Origin: Candidatus Onthocola gallistercoris
GTDB taxonomy: Bacteria; Bacillota; Clostridia; Lachnospirales; Lachnospiraceae
Assembly: GCA_018715345.1 (NCBI GenBank)
Contig: DVLT01000019.1
Location: 1-47,077, forward strand
Reading direction: 5' to 3'
DNA: 47,077 nt
Numbering within the stretch: position 1 is the stretch's first letter; every line of letters begins with the position of its first letter. The notes beneath the pieces are model-generated. The model saw nothing but the letters and a program-made list of their open reading frames with translations. It was not told the origin of the DNA and did not search any database. The position numbers and the translations under genes were made by a program. Positions 31,667 through 40,971 of this stretch are shown here, piece by piece.

Positions 31667-32788
31667 TCAGCCTTTTTTAGAGTCATTCCCTGCATTTTTC
31701 CTGGATACGTCCTCTTTTATCAACCGGTAAGCCGTGGCGGCCAGAGGTACGCCGATCAGCATGCCGCCGATACCGAGGATGCCGCCGAAAACGGTGATGG
31801 TAGCCAGCACCCACAGTCCGGGCAAGCCGATGGAAGCCCCCACCACCCTCGGATAGATCAGATTGCTTTCCAACTGCTGCAGAACAACGATATAAACAAT
31901 AAACAATATAGCCTTTAACGGTGATACGGCCAGGATCATGACAAAGCCGGTGGCGGCTCCGATATAAGCGCCGGCCACCGGTATCAGAGCCGTAAACCCG
32001 ATCAGACTACCGATGGAAGCTGCATAGGGAAAGCCGAATATGCGCATTCCGATCATGCACAACACACCCAAGATAACTGCTTCTGTACACTGGCCCACAA
32101 TATAGCTGTGGAAACAGTCGTTCATGGTCCCCAGCACATGCAGGATCTTCGTATAAATCTTATCTTTTATGTATGTGCGTCCCAAGGTGTCCAGCTGGCG
32201 GAGCAGCTTTTCCTTGCCTATAAGCAGGTAAATGGAAAAAATAAAGGCCACGCCCACTGTGACTGTGGCGGAGATCGTTCTGGAAATCACATTGATAAAG
32301 CTGCCCATCACATTGCTGAAGCCATTCAGGATAACCGATACGATATTATTGATATTCTTTTCCCAATCAAAATTAAAAAGCTGGTTTTCGATCCATGACA
32401 TAAGCTCACTGTTTTCACCTAATTTCGCAAATAAATCTTCCAGCATTCCCGGTATCTCACTGACCAAAAGCCGGATACACGTGATCAATTCCGGTACAAC
32501 AAACCGTATGATCAGAAAGATGATCAGCAGCACCGTGAGAAAAGACAGTAATATGGCCAAAGTTCTTTTGACCATAAAGGGCATCTTTCCTCTGTCCAAC
32601 AGATATTTTTCTAAACCTGTCATGACAATATTTAACAGATAAGCGATACCGCATCCCAAGATCAGAGGCATGGCTGCCCCCAATACAAGCCCGGCAACGG
32701 AAGCTGCCCGAGACCAGTAATGGATGACCAGATATAATAAAAATACGGTAACACCGATATTCAAACATGTCCGTTTATCCAGTTTCAT
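31667..32788 (-). CDS. AI-2E family (PerM/YtvI-type) transporter
   Basis: A 373-residue membrane protein of the AI-2E exporter family, with about eight helices. A long predicted extracellular/amphipathic section lies around residues 105-165, and the C-terminal half includes GSLIGFTALIPVAGAYIGA, typical of the family. Members have been linked to autoinducer-2 export, Na+/H+ exchange or sporulation; the substrate here is unknown. AAGGAG is 6 bases before the ATG. It follows brnQ with a one-base gap, so the two genes are co-translated. No clear terminator follows. Confidence 0.88.
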   Translation of the reverse strand: MKLDKRTCLNIGVTVFLLYLVIHYWSRAASVAGLVLGAAMPLILGCGIAYLLNIVMTGLEKYLLDRGKMPFMVKRTLAILLSFLTVLLIIFLIIRFVVPELITCIRLLVSEIPGMLEDLFAKLGENSELMSWIENQLFNFDWEKNINNIVSVILNGFSNVMGSFINVISRTISATVTVGVAFIFSIYLLIGKEKLLRQLDTLGRTYIKDKIYTKILHVLGTMNDCFHSYIVGQCTEAVILGVLCMIGMRIFGFPYAASIGSLIGFTALIPVAGAYIGAATGFVMILAVSPLKAILFIVYIVVLQQLESNLIYPRVVGASIGLPGLWVLATITVFGGILGIGGMLIGVPLAATAYRLIKEDVSRKNAGNDSKKG

Positions 32789-32789
32789 A

Positions 32790-34112
32790 TTATGCTCCTT
32801 TCTTGTGAGAAACAGATTTTAAAGACCAGATCATCCCTATGATAATACCTAACCCTGCAGGGATCAGCCATCCAAAACCGGCGCCATAAGCCGGCAGCAT
32901 CCGTAATGCGGCTGTCACATATGGAATAACAATATGCTGGCTGTCCAGAACATTGACCACGCTGACCACTCCGCACAAAATCACCGACCAGGGATAGGCA
33001 GCAGCAAAACGCTCATGCAGTTGTCTGAAAAAGGACAGAAAGATAAGCAAGATGGCCACCGGATAAATGGCATTTAAAACCGGGACTGAAAATCGCAAAA
33101 TGGCATTCAGGCCCACGTTGGATATGATCATGGACACCGCCGCAAACAAAAAGACCCAGTTTTTGTAACTCAGCTTTTTATATATGGAATGAAAATACTT
33201 TCCGCAGCAGCTTAAAAGCCCGACACAAGTATTAAAGCAAGCTATGACGAATACCACAGCCAATAAAATCGTCCCAAAGCGTCCAAAAAGAAAAGAAACC
33301 ATGGCCGTTAACGTTTCTGTGCCATTGGTCATACCGGAGAAACGTTCTCCGGATGCCATACCCACAAAAGCCAGCATACTATAGACAATAAACAGGACAA
33401 TGCCGGCAATCCACCCGGCGACAATGGTTTCCCGCACCACAGACCGCTCCCGGGTGATCCCTTTGGCCCGGACATTGACAGCCACTATCATACCGAAATT
33501 AAGCGCTGCCAGGGTATCCATGGTCTGATAACCATCCAAAAATCCCCGAACTGCCGCCTGATCTCCATAAACGCCCACAGGCGTTCCGGCTCCTCCTGCC
33601 GACCGGATCAGTGTCGCTCCGAAGATGACCAGGATCAATCCCAAAAGGATCGGTGTCAACCGCTTCCCCAGATAATCCGTGAGCCGATCCGGATGAAGAG
33701 CCACCCAAGCTGCCAACACAAAAAAAACTGCGGAATAGATCAGTTGGGCGATCCACAGATGCTCTCCCAGTTCGAAAAAAGGCGGCAGCGCCATGGAAAA
33801 TGAGGTGCTGGCCGTTCTTGGGATCGCCAGACATGGCCCAATGGCCAGATAAAGGATCAATATGTAAACAAATCCGAACCGATGGCCCACCCGGTCTGTA
33901 AGCTTTTCCAACCCGCCGCACCGGGTCACAGCTATAACGCCCAGAACAGGTATACACACAGCGCTGGCCGCAAACCCCAAAAAGGCAGGCAGCGTATGCG
34001 TTCCCGCCTGTGCGCCGAGAAAGGGGGGAAAGATCAGATTCCCGGCTCCAAAAAACATGGAGAACAAGGTGATCCCCATCAATATCCGATATTTTAAACC
34101 AAACTTTTCCAT
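32790..34112 (-). CDS. brnQ: branched-chain amino acid:cation symporter BrnQ
   Basis: A 440-residue twelve-helix transporter importing leucine, isoleucine or valine with Na+ or H+. The family signature SMFFGAGNLIFPPFLG is near the N-terminus (about 18-33), and IGPCLAIPRTAS follows near residue 90. The ATG at 34112 lies 7 bases after GGAGGA; the longer frame to 34157 starts inside the promoter and is not credible. It heads a two-gene operon with the AI-2E-type transporter. The TTGGCA/TATAAT promoter lies 30 bases upstream. Confidence 0.94.
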   Translation of the reverse strand: MEKFGLKYRILMGITLFSMFFGAGNLIFPPFLGAQAGTHTLPAFLGFAASAVCIPVLGVIAVTRCGGLEKLTDRVGHRFGFVYILILYLAIGPCLAIPRTASTSFSMALPPFFELGEHLWIAQLIYSAVFFVLAAWVALHPDRLTDYLGKRLTPILLGLILVIFGATLIRSAGGAGTPVGVYGDQAAVRGFLDGYQTMDTLAALNFGMIVAVNVRAKGITRERSVVRETIVAGWIAGIVLFIVYSMLAFVGMASGERFSGMTNGTETLTAMVSFLFGRFGTILLAVVFVIACFNTCVGLLSCCGKYFHSIYKKLSYKNWVFLFAAVSMIISNVGLNAILRFSVPVLNAIYPVAILLIFLSFFRQLHERFAAAYPWSVILCGVVSVVNVLDSQHIVIPYVTAALRMLPAYGAGFGWLIPAGLGIIIGMIWSLKSVSHKKGA

Positions 34113-34143
34113 ACTCTGATCCTCCGACTGTAAAATTATCTTT

Positions 34144-34172
34144 ATTATATACCACAAGAGGCATTATGCCAA
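34144..34172 (-). promoter_or_regulatory. promoter of brnQ
   Basis: Minus strand TTGGCA (34167-34172), a 17-base spacer and a perfect TATAAT (34144-34149), immediately after the ldh terminator. Confidence 0.75.
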
Positions 34173-34177
34173 TAAAA

Positions 34178-34214
34178 ATACCCGGAAAGCCTGATCCTAT
34201 ATGCTTCCGGGTAT
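34178..34214 (-). terminator. intrinsic terminator of ldh
   Basis: On the minus strand ATACCCGGAAGC pairs with GCTTTCCGGGTAT and runs into TTTTTATTGG, six bases after the ldh stop codon. Confidence 0.85.
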
Positions 34215-34219
34215 CTGAT

Positions 34220-35167
34220 CTACAGTCCGATATGATCGATGACTGCTTTTAACTGCGCCGCCGAGTCATGGAGCGCCTGATGTTCATTGGCATTCAATTG
34301 TATATCCAACACTTTTTCCAGCCCATTTTTCCCCACAATGGACGGAACACTCAGGCACAGTCCCTCCAGTCCGTCATACTGGCCTTCCAGCAAAGCCGAA
34401 ACGGGCATGATGGAATGCTCGTTGCGGATGATACTGGACGCGATCCGAGAAACAGCCATGGCTATGCCATAATAGGTCGCTCCCTTTTTTTCAATGATCT
34501 CATAGGCGCTGTCCCTCACATCCTCATAAATTCTTTTCATGGATTCTTCATGCTGATAGTGGCCTCTCAACTCGCAAAAATCATTTAACGGGACGCCGGA
34601 TATATTGGCGCCGCTCCATACCGCCAACTCACTGTCACCGTGTTCTCCGATGATGACCGCATGAACGCTGCGGCTATCCACAGACAAATGCCGCCCCAAA
34701 AGATATTTCAGCCGGGCCGTATCCAATACTGTACCGGAACCGATCACCCGATTGGCCGGGAAACCGGACAATTTATAGGCCACATAAGTGAGCACATCCA
34801 CCGGGTTGGAAACGATCAGCAATATACCCTCGCAGTTTTTTTTGCTGATTTCCGGAATGATACTTTTAAAAATCCTCACATTCTTATCGATCAGGTCCAA
34901 CCGGGTCTCGTCCGGCTTTTGATTTGCCCCCGCTGTGATGATGATCATAGCACAATCCACGATATCATCATATGTGCCCGCATATATATTCATCGGAGAT
35001 GTATAGGGCAAACCATGGCCCAAATCCATGGCCTCACCTTCCGCTTTTTTTGTATTGGCATCGATCAGTACCATCTCTGAAAACAACTGTTTCTGCATCA
35101 GGCTGAATGCGATGGATGAACCGACAAATCCGCATCCGATGATCGCCACTTTTCTTAAATTTACCAT
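34220..35167 (-). CDS. ldh: L-lactate dehydrogenase
   Basis: A 315-residue NAD-dependent enzyme interconverting pyruvate and L-lactate. It has the N-terminal Rossmann motif IIGCGFVGSSIAF (GxGxxG), the loop residue Q83 in AGANQKPDETRLD, which marks lactate rather than malate specificity, substrate-binding R89 and R152, and the D149/H176 proton relay (TVLDTARLK; IGEHGDSE). One deviation: the usual Gly in QKPGETR is Asp. AGGAGG precedes the ATG by about 9 bases. Monocistronic: own promoter and strong terminator. Confidence 0.95.
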   Translation of the reverse strand: MVNLRKVAIIGCGFVGSSIAFSLMQKQLFSEMVLIDANTKKAEGEAMDLGHGLPYTSPMNIYAGTYDDIVDCAMIIITAGANQKPDETRLDLIDKNVRIFKSIIPEISKKNCEGILLIVSNPVDVLTYVAYKLSGFPANRVIGSGTVLDTARLKYLLGRHLSVDSRSVHAVIIGEHGDSELAVWSGANISGVPLNDFCELRGHYQHEESMKRIYEDVRDSAYEIIEKKGATYYGIAMAVSRIASSIIRNEHSIMPVSALLEGQYDGLEGLCLSVPSIVGKNGLEKVLDIQLNANEHQALHDSAAQLKAVIDHIGL

Positions 35168-35199
35168 CTGAGTTCCTCCTTTAAACCTTTTTTATCACA

Positions 35200-35228
35200 A
35201 TTTTATCATTTCCTTTTTATGACCTGAA
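35200..35228 (-). promoter_or_regulatory. promoter of ldh
   Basis: Minus strand TTCAGG (35223-35228), a 17-base spacer and TAAAAT (35200-35205), 33 bases before the start codon. I looked for a Rex-type operator and did not find a convincing one. Confidence 0.5.
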
Positions 35229-35322
35229 TATAACATAAATGGAAAACTCTTTCAATATCAATATTAATAATAATTATTATTATCTAAAAAAATACAAAAA
35301 TACAATTTTTAAAACTCCCTTG

Positions 35323-35351
35323 TTCTTTTACCAGAGTTTTTATGATACAAT
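35323..35351 (+). promoter_or_regulatory. promoter of the threonine/serine exporter genes
   Basis: TTCTTT (35323-35328), a 17-base spacer and TACAAT (35346-35351), 50 bases before the ATG at 35401. Moderate match to consensus. Confidence 0.5.
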
Positions 35352-35400
35352 AAGGGCATGTGGCAAAACGAGCTCTAAAACACGAAAAAGAGGGAAAGCT

Positions 35401-36165
35401 ATGGCTGCACTGACAAAGAATGATGCGGAAAAATACCTGTTTTATGCTATGGAGATCGGCGAAATGATGCTCACCAGCGGCGCGGAAGTGGGACGTGTGG
35501 AGGACAGCATCCGCCGTATCTGTATGGCTTACGGGGCCAGACGGGTGGATGTGTTTACCATCACGTCCAGTATCGTCACTACCATGTATGTGGACGATAT
35601 TCCCCCTTGTACCCAGACCCGACGGGTAAGCGGAATCCAAAATAACTTGCTTGCCTTGGATGAGCTGAATCAACTATCCCGGGATATATGCCGTTCTCAG
35701 CCGGATCATAAAGAACTGGAACACTCTTTGAACCGGATCAAATCCGGCAAAAGATATCCTTTCCATACCCAACTGCTTACCAATGCCCTCACTTCCGGCT
35801 GCTTTTCCGTATTTTTTGGGGGGAGTTGGATGGATATGATCGCCTCTGCCATCATCGGCGTTTTACTTAAATTTTTTGAGGCTGCTCTGAAACGAGGCAG
35901 TTCCAACGGACTGATCGTTGCTTTACTGTGTTCCAGCTTCGGCGGTCTGCTTTCCAATCTGGCAGTCTTTGTCGGTCTTGGCCATAACGCAGATATGATC
36001 AGTATCGGCAACATCATGCTTCTCATCCCGGGAGTGGCATTCACCAACTCCTTAAGGGATATGTTTTCCGGTGATATCATAACCGGTCTGGTCCGGTTCA
36101 TCGAATCGGTCCTTCTGGCCATGACCATCGCCCTCGGATTCACCTTTGCCAATTTCCTGTTCTGA
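35401..36165 (+). CDS. threonine/serine exporter, ThrE-type N-terminal part (YjjP-like)
   Basis: A 254-residue membrane protein of the ThrE/DUF1212 type. The first ~110 residues form the soluble domain with the family motif GEMMLTSGAEVGRVEDSI and TSSIVTTMYVDD. Five helices follow (about 115-250). In ThrE this half and the next protein are fused; here, as in E. coli YjjP/YjjB, they are two proteins working together to export amino or organic acids. I chose the ATG at 35401 (GAGGG 6 bases before); the reading further upstream, to 35239, runs through the promoter. Confidence 0.88.
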   Translation: MAALTKNDAEKYLFYAMEIGEMMLTSGAEVGRVEDSIRRICMAYGARRVDVFTITSSIVTTMYVDDIPPCTQTRRVSGIQNNLLALDELNQLSRDICRSQPDHKELEHSLNRIKSGKRYPFHTQLLTNALTSGCFSVFFGGSWMDMIASAIIGVLLKFFEAALKRGSSNGLIVALLCSSFGGLLSNLAVFVGLGHNADMISIGNIMLLIPGVAFTNSLRDMFSGDIITGLVRFIESVLLAMTIALGFTFANFLF

Positions 36166-36190
36166 GGTCAATATAAAAGGAAGATAACAT

Positions 36191-36661
36191 ATGAACGAAT
36201 TTATACAGTTGATGGCAGCCCTTTTCGGCTCTCTGGGCTTTGCCATGATATTCAATATTCACGGAAAAAAATTGATCTGGGCTGCTTTCGGCGGTTTTTA
36301 CGTATGGGCCATCTACTTGCTGTGGCAACATATATTTGGCTCCAATGACTACATATCTGCCTTCGCTGCCTCCAGCCTATTGACACTTTATGCCGAATTG
36401 ATGGCCCGATGGCACAAAACACCGGTCACGGTCTTTCTTGTATCCGGATCTATCCCTCTGATCCCCGGCGCTTCCCTTTATCGGACCATGAACTGGTTGA
36501 TGGGAAATCACACATTGCTGTTTCGCCGGGACAGTATTTATACAATATTGTTCGCCACCAGCATGGCTGCCGGTATCACGGCAACCACTCTGATCTTTCG
36601 CATGATCTGGGGCATAATCATCCGCCATCATCTCCGCCATCATCCAGAACGTCTGCGATAA
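36191..36661 (+). CDS. threonine/serine exporter, C-terminal part (YjjB-like)
   Basis: A 156-residue four- to five-helix membrane protein corresponding to the ThrE_2/DUF3815 half. The diagnostic stretch SGSIPLIPGASLYRTM lies at about residues 85-100. It begins 25 bases after its partner with AAGGAAGATAAC upstream, so it is co-transcribed. It is expected to form one transporter with the preceding protein. The transported compound in this organism is unknown. Confidence 0.88.
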   Translation: MNEFIQLMAALFGSLGFAMIFNIHGKKLIWAAFGGFYVWAIYLLWQHIFGSNDYISAFAASSLLTLYAELMARWHKTPVTVFLVSGSIPLIPGASLYRTMNWLMGNHTLLFRRDSIYTILFATSMAAGITATTLIFRMIWGIIIRHHLRHHPERLR

Positions 36662-36662
36662 A

Positions 36663-36728
36663 AAGCACAGGCGCTTCTTTGACCTTTTTGTTTTTTAGAA
36701 ACAAATCAGCCGGAAGCTGCCTGTGCTT
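36663..36728. terminator. terminator between convergent exporter and EAL genes
   Basis: AAGCACAGGCGCTTC (36663-36677) pairs with GAAGCTGCCTGTGCTT (36713-36728) with one bulged base. On the minus strand the stem ends in GCTTTTTATC, serving the EAL gene; on the plus strand it follows the exporter stop by two bases. A smaller AAACAAA/TTTGTTT pair lies in the loop. Confidence 0.7.
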
Positions 36729-36729
36729 A

Positions 36730-39006
36730 TCATATATCTGTCTCCATATATTTTTTTGAAAAATCTTTTGCGCTGATGGGCTGGCTATAGTAGTAACCTT
36801 GTCCAAAATCACATTCCAAAGATTTGATCAGTATCTCATTCTCTTCTGTCTCCACACCTTCCACCACTGTGGTCATATTCAGTTTTTGAGCCAGTTCCAC
36901 GATCTCCCGCATGATGATCCGCTGCCTGTCATCATCTTCCTCTGAACTTTTCAGCCGCATCAAAAATACCCGATCCAGCTTCAACTCATCGATGTTCAGG
37001 CTGGCCAGCGTATTCAACGATGAATAGCCGCTTCCAAAATCGTCCATGGAAATCTTAAACCCGATATCCTTCAGCCGGCCGATCTTTTCATTCAGCTCAT
37101 CCACATTTTCCAAAGCCAGACCTTCCAATATCTCCAAGGTGATCAGATCCGCCGGGATTTGGTATGTGTCTATCAGGTTTTTCATGTTGGATATATAATC
37201 CGCCTCATAAAATAGCAGCTTGGACTGATTTACGGAAAGACGGATCGGCCTCTTTCCCTTATCCAGCCACTCCCGGATCTGGATACATACTCTTTCCACC
37301 ATATACATATCCAATTCCACACAGAACCCATTTTTCTCAAATAAAGGAATAAACTGTCCGGGATAGATGATCCTGCCCGAATCGGTGATCCAGCGCACGA
37401 GCGCCTCTGCTCCGCCGATCTTTCCGGTGTGCAGATCCATCTTTGGCTGCAGATAAAGCTTAAATTCCCCATTTTCAAGAGCCTGCTGCATATGGGTTTC
37501 CACATAATTTTCCAATATCTCATCTTCATGCAGATGGATGTCATAAAACCATATATTATTTTTCGCAGAAGTCCGCGCCGTATCCACGGCAAACATGACA
37601 TGGGTCATACTCTTTTGCAAAGATGGTTCTTTTTCATCCACATCTGTTCCAATGACCACGCCGCAGTACATCCGTACCCGGTAATCCTGATTATTGCTTA
37701 TGGCATAGCGGTCGATCTGGTCCATGATCCCTTTTAAGCGATCCTTTATCCTCTGACGATCCGTTTCTCGCAAAAGGATGAAAAACATATCCGCCGAATT
37801 CCGGCAGTAAAACTCGCCCGCTTCCACATATTGACCGATCACATCTTTGATATGGCAGAGAAGCTGGTCCGCCTGCCGGTTTCCGAATATCTCATTGATA
37901 AACTTGAACTGTCGGACATTCATAGCCACCAGGCTGTAATCATGCGAATCGTTCACAATGGAGGATGTCTCTTGTATAAATTTATCCATATTATAAGCGC
38001 CGGTCAGCGGATCATAATAAGCCATACGGATCAGTCTGCGATTGCTCTGTTTCAGGATACGATAACCGAATAGGATAAATACAAGAAGAAGCAGCAAGAT
38101 TATAGCCGTTATCACCCGCAGCACCATCATCAACTGATAGATCGTATTTGCCACTCCATGCATATTCTGCACACAGAACAGATACCAGTCATTGACCCCC
38201 AACGGTTCCAGGTAAATCTGATAGGTGGTCCCCTCATATGTGAAATTGGAAAAGCAGTTCTCTCCCGCTTCCAAAGCCATCCTTATCTTTTCCTGCTCCT
38301 GTTGGGATATATATCGGCCATCATAGATGGTATCCAATTTTTCAAGGATGACCCTTTCTTTAGAACGGATCAAAATGCTTCCGCTGCCCGATATGAGATG
38401 CAGATAGCCTTGCCCGTTAAACGCCGTCTTATCTTCCAAAACCCTGGCAAAAACGTCCGTGCTCACACTGGCCACCAACGCTCCAGCCACTTCTTCCCCC
38501 GCATAAACAGGCACCGCATAAGCGAACACATCCTCCCCAAGATCCGGATCGCTGTAAATATAGGATATACCTTCCTGCCCATCCCACGCCTCTCGCACCA
38601 CAGCCGCCACATTGTCATTGAGATCATCCACCGACACGCTCATATCGATCTGGGCATCCAAAGTCACCCGTATTCCTGTGCCGGATTTTCCAAAATAACC
38701 CATACGGATATAATTGTTGTCTTTGTAAGAGGCCAGAAGTCCCTGAGCAAACGTATCGATATCCATATTGCCAAACTGAAAAAATCCGGCAAGGGTATTC
38801 AATGTCTGAAGGTCTGCGTCCATACGCCGATTCAGATTGATCCTGTATTGTTCTGTGGCGCTTTCTATCCGGCTGTCCACACTATCCTGGAGCGCCCGCC
38901 TTAATGAGGCGGATATCAAGCCGCCTGCGGCAATGATCGCCACACCGAAAATGATCACATAAACAGTTATCCGTCGAAGTCTTTTTTGCAATGTCCGCTC
39001 GTCCAT
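36730..39006 (-). CDS. Cache-GGDEF(degenerate)-EAL protein, probable c-di-GMP phosphodiesterase
   Basis: A 758-residue membrane signalling protein. Helix 1 (about 13-35), an extracytoplasmic dCache-like sensor (about 40-285) and helix 2 (about 293-315) precede a GGDEF-fold domain (about 325-490) and an EAL domain (about 500-750). The GGDEF active site reads NSADMF (403-408), so no cyclase activity is expected. The EAL domain looks active: E534 of EAL, N593, E625, D655-D656 in DDFGSG, K676, E716 in VVEGVET and the QGYYYSQP end. It should lower c-di-GMP in response to an external ligand. Own promoter; terminates at the shared hairpin. Confidence 0.92.
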   Translation of the reverse strand: MDERTLQKRLRRITVYVIIFGVAIIAAGGLISASLRRALQDSVDSRIESATEQYRINLNRRMDADLQTLNTLAGFFQFGNMDIDTFAQGLLASYKDNNYIRMGYFGKSGTGIRVTLDAQIDMSVSVDDLNDNVAAVVREAWDGQEGISYIYSDPDLGEDVFAYAVPVYAGEEVAGALVASVSTDVFARVLEDKTAFNGQGYLHLISGSGSILIRSKERVILEKLDTIYDGRYISQQEQEKIRMALEAGENCFSNFTYEGTTYQIYLEPLGVNDWYLFCVQNMHGVANTIYQLMMVLRVITAIILLLLLVFILFGYRILKQSNRRLIRMAYYDPLTGAYNMDKFIQETSSIVNDSHDYSLVAMNVRQFKFINEIFGNRQADQLLCHIKDVIGQYVEAGEFYCRNSADMFFILLRETDRQRIKDRLKGIMDQIDRYAISNNQDYRVRMYCGVVIGTDVDEKEPSLQKSMTHVMFAVDTARTSAKNNIWFYDIHLHEDEILENYVETHMQQALENGEFKLYLQPKMDLHTGKIGGAEALVRWITDSGRIIYPGQFIPLFEKNGFCVELDMYMVERVCIQIREWLDKGKRPIRLSVNQSKLLFYEADYISNMKNLIDTYQIPADLITLEILEGLALENVDELNEKIGRLKDIGFKISMDDFGSGYSSLNTLASLNIDELKLDRVFLMRLKSSEEDDDRQRIIMREIVELAQKLNMTTVVEGVETEENEILIKSLECDFGQGYYYSQPISAKDFSKKYMETDI

Positions 39007-39037
39007 ATGTCTCTCTCCTGACTCTTTTCTTACAAAT

Positions 39038-39067
39038 ATAATAAAATACGTCAGTTATCATTGTCAA
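39038..39067 (-). promoter_or_regulatory. promoter of the Cache-GGDEF-EAL gene
   Basis: Minus strand, a perfect TTGACA (39062-39067), an 18-base spacer and TATTAT (39038-39043), 31 bases before the start codon. Confidence 0.7.
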
Positions 39068-39108
39068 CTATACCATTTTTTTCTCGATTTATGCGTACTT
39101 TTCATAAA

Positions 39109-39152
39109 AAAAAGCATGTTCCCGGCTAAAATCTGCCTTGAACATGCTTTTT
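39109..39152 (-). terminator. intrinsic terminator of the cupin (pseudo)gene
   Basis: AAAAAGCATGTTC (39109-39121) pairs perfectly with GAACATGCTTTTT (39140-39152). It lies 10 bases after the cupin reading-frame end and is followed by a T-run on the minus strand. Confidence 0.85.
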
Positions 39153-39161
39153 GATCTGGGA

Positions 39162-39441
39162 TCACTTTAATGTGTTGTATGTCTCATCATCCACCGCTTC
39201 CAGCCACTCATTGGAAGCGCCTTCCGCCGGTCACAAGGAGGATCTGGCCGCCTTTGTGATGGATATGCCAGTTGTTGCGGCAGCCCGGTTCAAATGTCAC
39301 ATTGCCCACGCCTGCCCGCTCTGTGGTGAGCATCTTCAGATAACTCTGTCCGATAAAGTACTGGGCAAATGCTGTGTTGGGCTCGCCGATCGCAAAAACA
39401 TTCCCACCGCCAAGATCCTGTTTCATTTTTTCTGTATCCAT
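39162..39441 (-). pseudogene. cupin-domain protein gene with internal deletion and frameshift
   Basis: The start is normal (GGAGG 8 bases before the ATG at 39441) and reads into a cupin with the metal motif NNWHIHHKGGQILLVTGG, then goes out of frame and stops at 39208. In the next frame the sequence EGASNEWLEAVDDETYNTL continues to a stop at 39162, the usual end of this cupin family. The missing piece is the second half of the barrel, including the later metal-binding His, so about 50 codons appear to have been deleted at the junction near 39225. The product (82 residues) is unlikely to work. Flanking promoter and terminator are still present, so the loss is probably recent. Confidence 0.75.
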
Positions 39442-39567
39442 AGATGATTCCTCCATTTCATATGAACGCTGATGATCTCTTTGCTAAAATAATATTAGTC
39501 CCTGAAATGGAAAAAGTCTAATGCTTGATTTGAATATGAAATCATGCTCTCTTTGCATGGTCGGACA

Positions 39568-40917
39568 TTACTGTTGCATTTTGTCTATAGTTGTCCACAG
39601 CTTATCTGCTGTTGGTTTCCAGTTGGCGGCATAGGGTTCACACTTGTCGCACAGTTCATCCACACTTTCCGGATCCTGATAATCGGTATTGACCGCTTTC
39701 GTCTCCTTGACCATCTGTCTGAGCCGCTCCGGATTCTCAAGCATGGGGCATGGCCTCAAATGGTTGCCGTTAAATGGCTGCTGCTCATGATAGGCCATAA
39801 AGATGGGGCTTCTCAGCGCATCCAGCAAAGAGCAGTCGTGGATATTCACATTGGAATAGTGGATGAATACACACGGCTCCACATCCCCTTTTGCGTTGAT
39901 ATGCAGATACCGCCGTCCGCCGGCGATGCATCCTCCCACATATTCCCCGTCGTTCTGGAAGTCCATGCCAAAGATGGGTTTTGTCTCCCGGAAATGACGG
40001 ATCCGGTGATACATCTCTTCCCTCTGTTCCGGTGTGGGAAGCAGTTCGGTGACCGCGCCCTTACCCACTGGCATGTAGTGGAAATACCATACAAACAAGG
40101 CGCCGCTTTCGATCATCATATCGTAAAAGGCTTCGCTGCTGATATCTTCAAAGTTTTGGCTGGTATAACATGCGGAAATACCAAAGGGCAGCTTATGGGA
40201 CTTCATCAAGTCCATGGCGCGGCGCACCTTCTGGTATACGCCGCTGCCCCGCCGACCGTCGTTGGCCTTTTCAAAGCCTTCCAGGCTGATGGCCGGCACA
40301 AAGTTCTTCACCCGGAGCATATCCTGGCAAAATTCCTCATCGATCAGCGTTCCGTTGGTGAATGCGAGAAATTCACAATCCGGATGCATCTCGCAGATTT
40401 TTATGATATCTTTCTTCCGGACAGTGGGCTCGCCGCCGGTATATATGTACATATAGGTTCCCAATTCCTTACCTTGCCGTATGATGGAATCGATCGTTCC
40501 CAGGCTCAGGTTAAACTGATGACCATACTCTGCCGCCCAGCAGCCGGTACAGTTCAGGTTGCATGCTGTGGTGGGGTCCAACAGGATGGCCCACGGTATA
40601 TTGCAATGATACTTTTCCTCCGACTCTTTCTGGATCGCGCTTCCCTTTAAACTGGCATTGGTGATGAAATTCCGGAAAAATGTCTTCCGAACCCCTTCAT
40701 CCAGTTCATACATCCTCAGTATCAGCTGATACCAGTTATTCTTTTCTTCTATCGCTTTACGGATGGCGTTTCTCTGACTTGCATACCAGTCGTCCGGCAT
40801 AAACCGATCCACCATAGCCATCAGTTTTGGGATGTTTTCCTCCGGATCGCTTCCCAGATAATTCAGCGCCTGATTCACCGCAAATTCCTGCATTTTTTCT
40901 TTTATCGATCTGCCCAT
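39568..40917 (-). CDS. radical SAM protein with SPASM-like C-terminal cysteines
   Basis: A 449-residue radical SAM enzyme. The 4Fe-4S/SAM-binding motif is C119, C123, C126 (ACNLNCTGCW), with GGEP at 161-164 and the family barrel following. An unusual N-terminal helical extension of about 105 residues precedes the motif. The C-terminus has several cysteines (GGCIAGG, VEPCVF, HDCSL, LRPCPM, LCDKCEPY), suggesting auxiliary Fe-S clusters as in the SPASM class. No precursor peptide gene, RiPP exporter or haem-pathway gene is adjacent, so the substrate is unknown. A TetR-type regulator lies 223 bases upstream on the same strand. The start at 40917 has a weak leader (AAGGCGGAATGAG). Confidence 0.88.
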   Translation of the reverse strand: MGRSIKEKMQEFAVNQALNYLGSDPEENIPKLMAMVDRFMPDDWYASQRNAIRKAIEEKNNWYQLILRMYELDEGVRKTFFRNFITNASLKGSAIQKESEEKYHCNIPWAILLDPTTACNLNCTGCWAAEYGHQFNLSLGTIDSIIRQGKELGTYMYIYTGGEPTVRKKDIIKICEMHPDCEFLAFTNGTLIDEEFCQDMLRVKNFVPAISLEGFEKANDGRRGSGVYQKVRRAMDLMKSHKLPFGISACYTSQNFEDISSEAFYDMMIESGALFVWYFHYMPVGKGAVTELLPTPEQREEMYHRIRHFRETKPIFGMDFQNDGEYVGGCIAGGRRYLHINAKGDVEPCVFIHYSNVNIHDCSLLDALRSPIFMAYHEQQPFNGNHLRPCPMLENPERLRQMVKETKAVNTDYQDPESVDELCDKCEPYAANWKPTADKLWTTIDKMQQ

Positions 40918-40971
40918 ACCTCATTCCGCCTTTCTATCTTCTGTATAAATATCTGTATTCAGATCTTCCAT

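Noticed and set aside
39544-40650. A 368-codon plus-strand open frame
   Set aside because: Antisense shadow of the radical SAM gene, whose CxxxCxxC and GGEP motifs are decisive.
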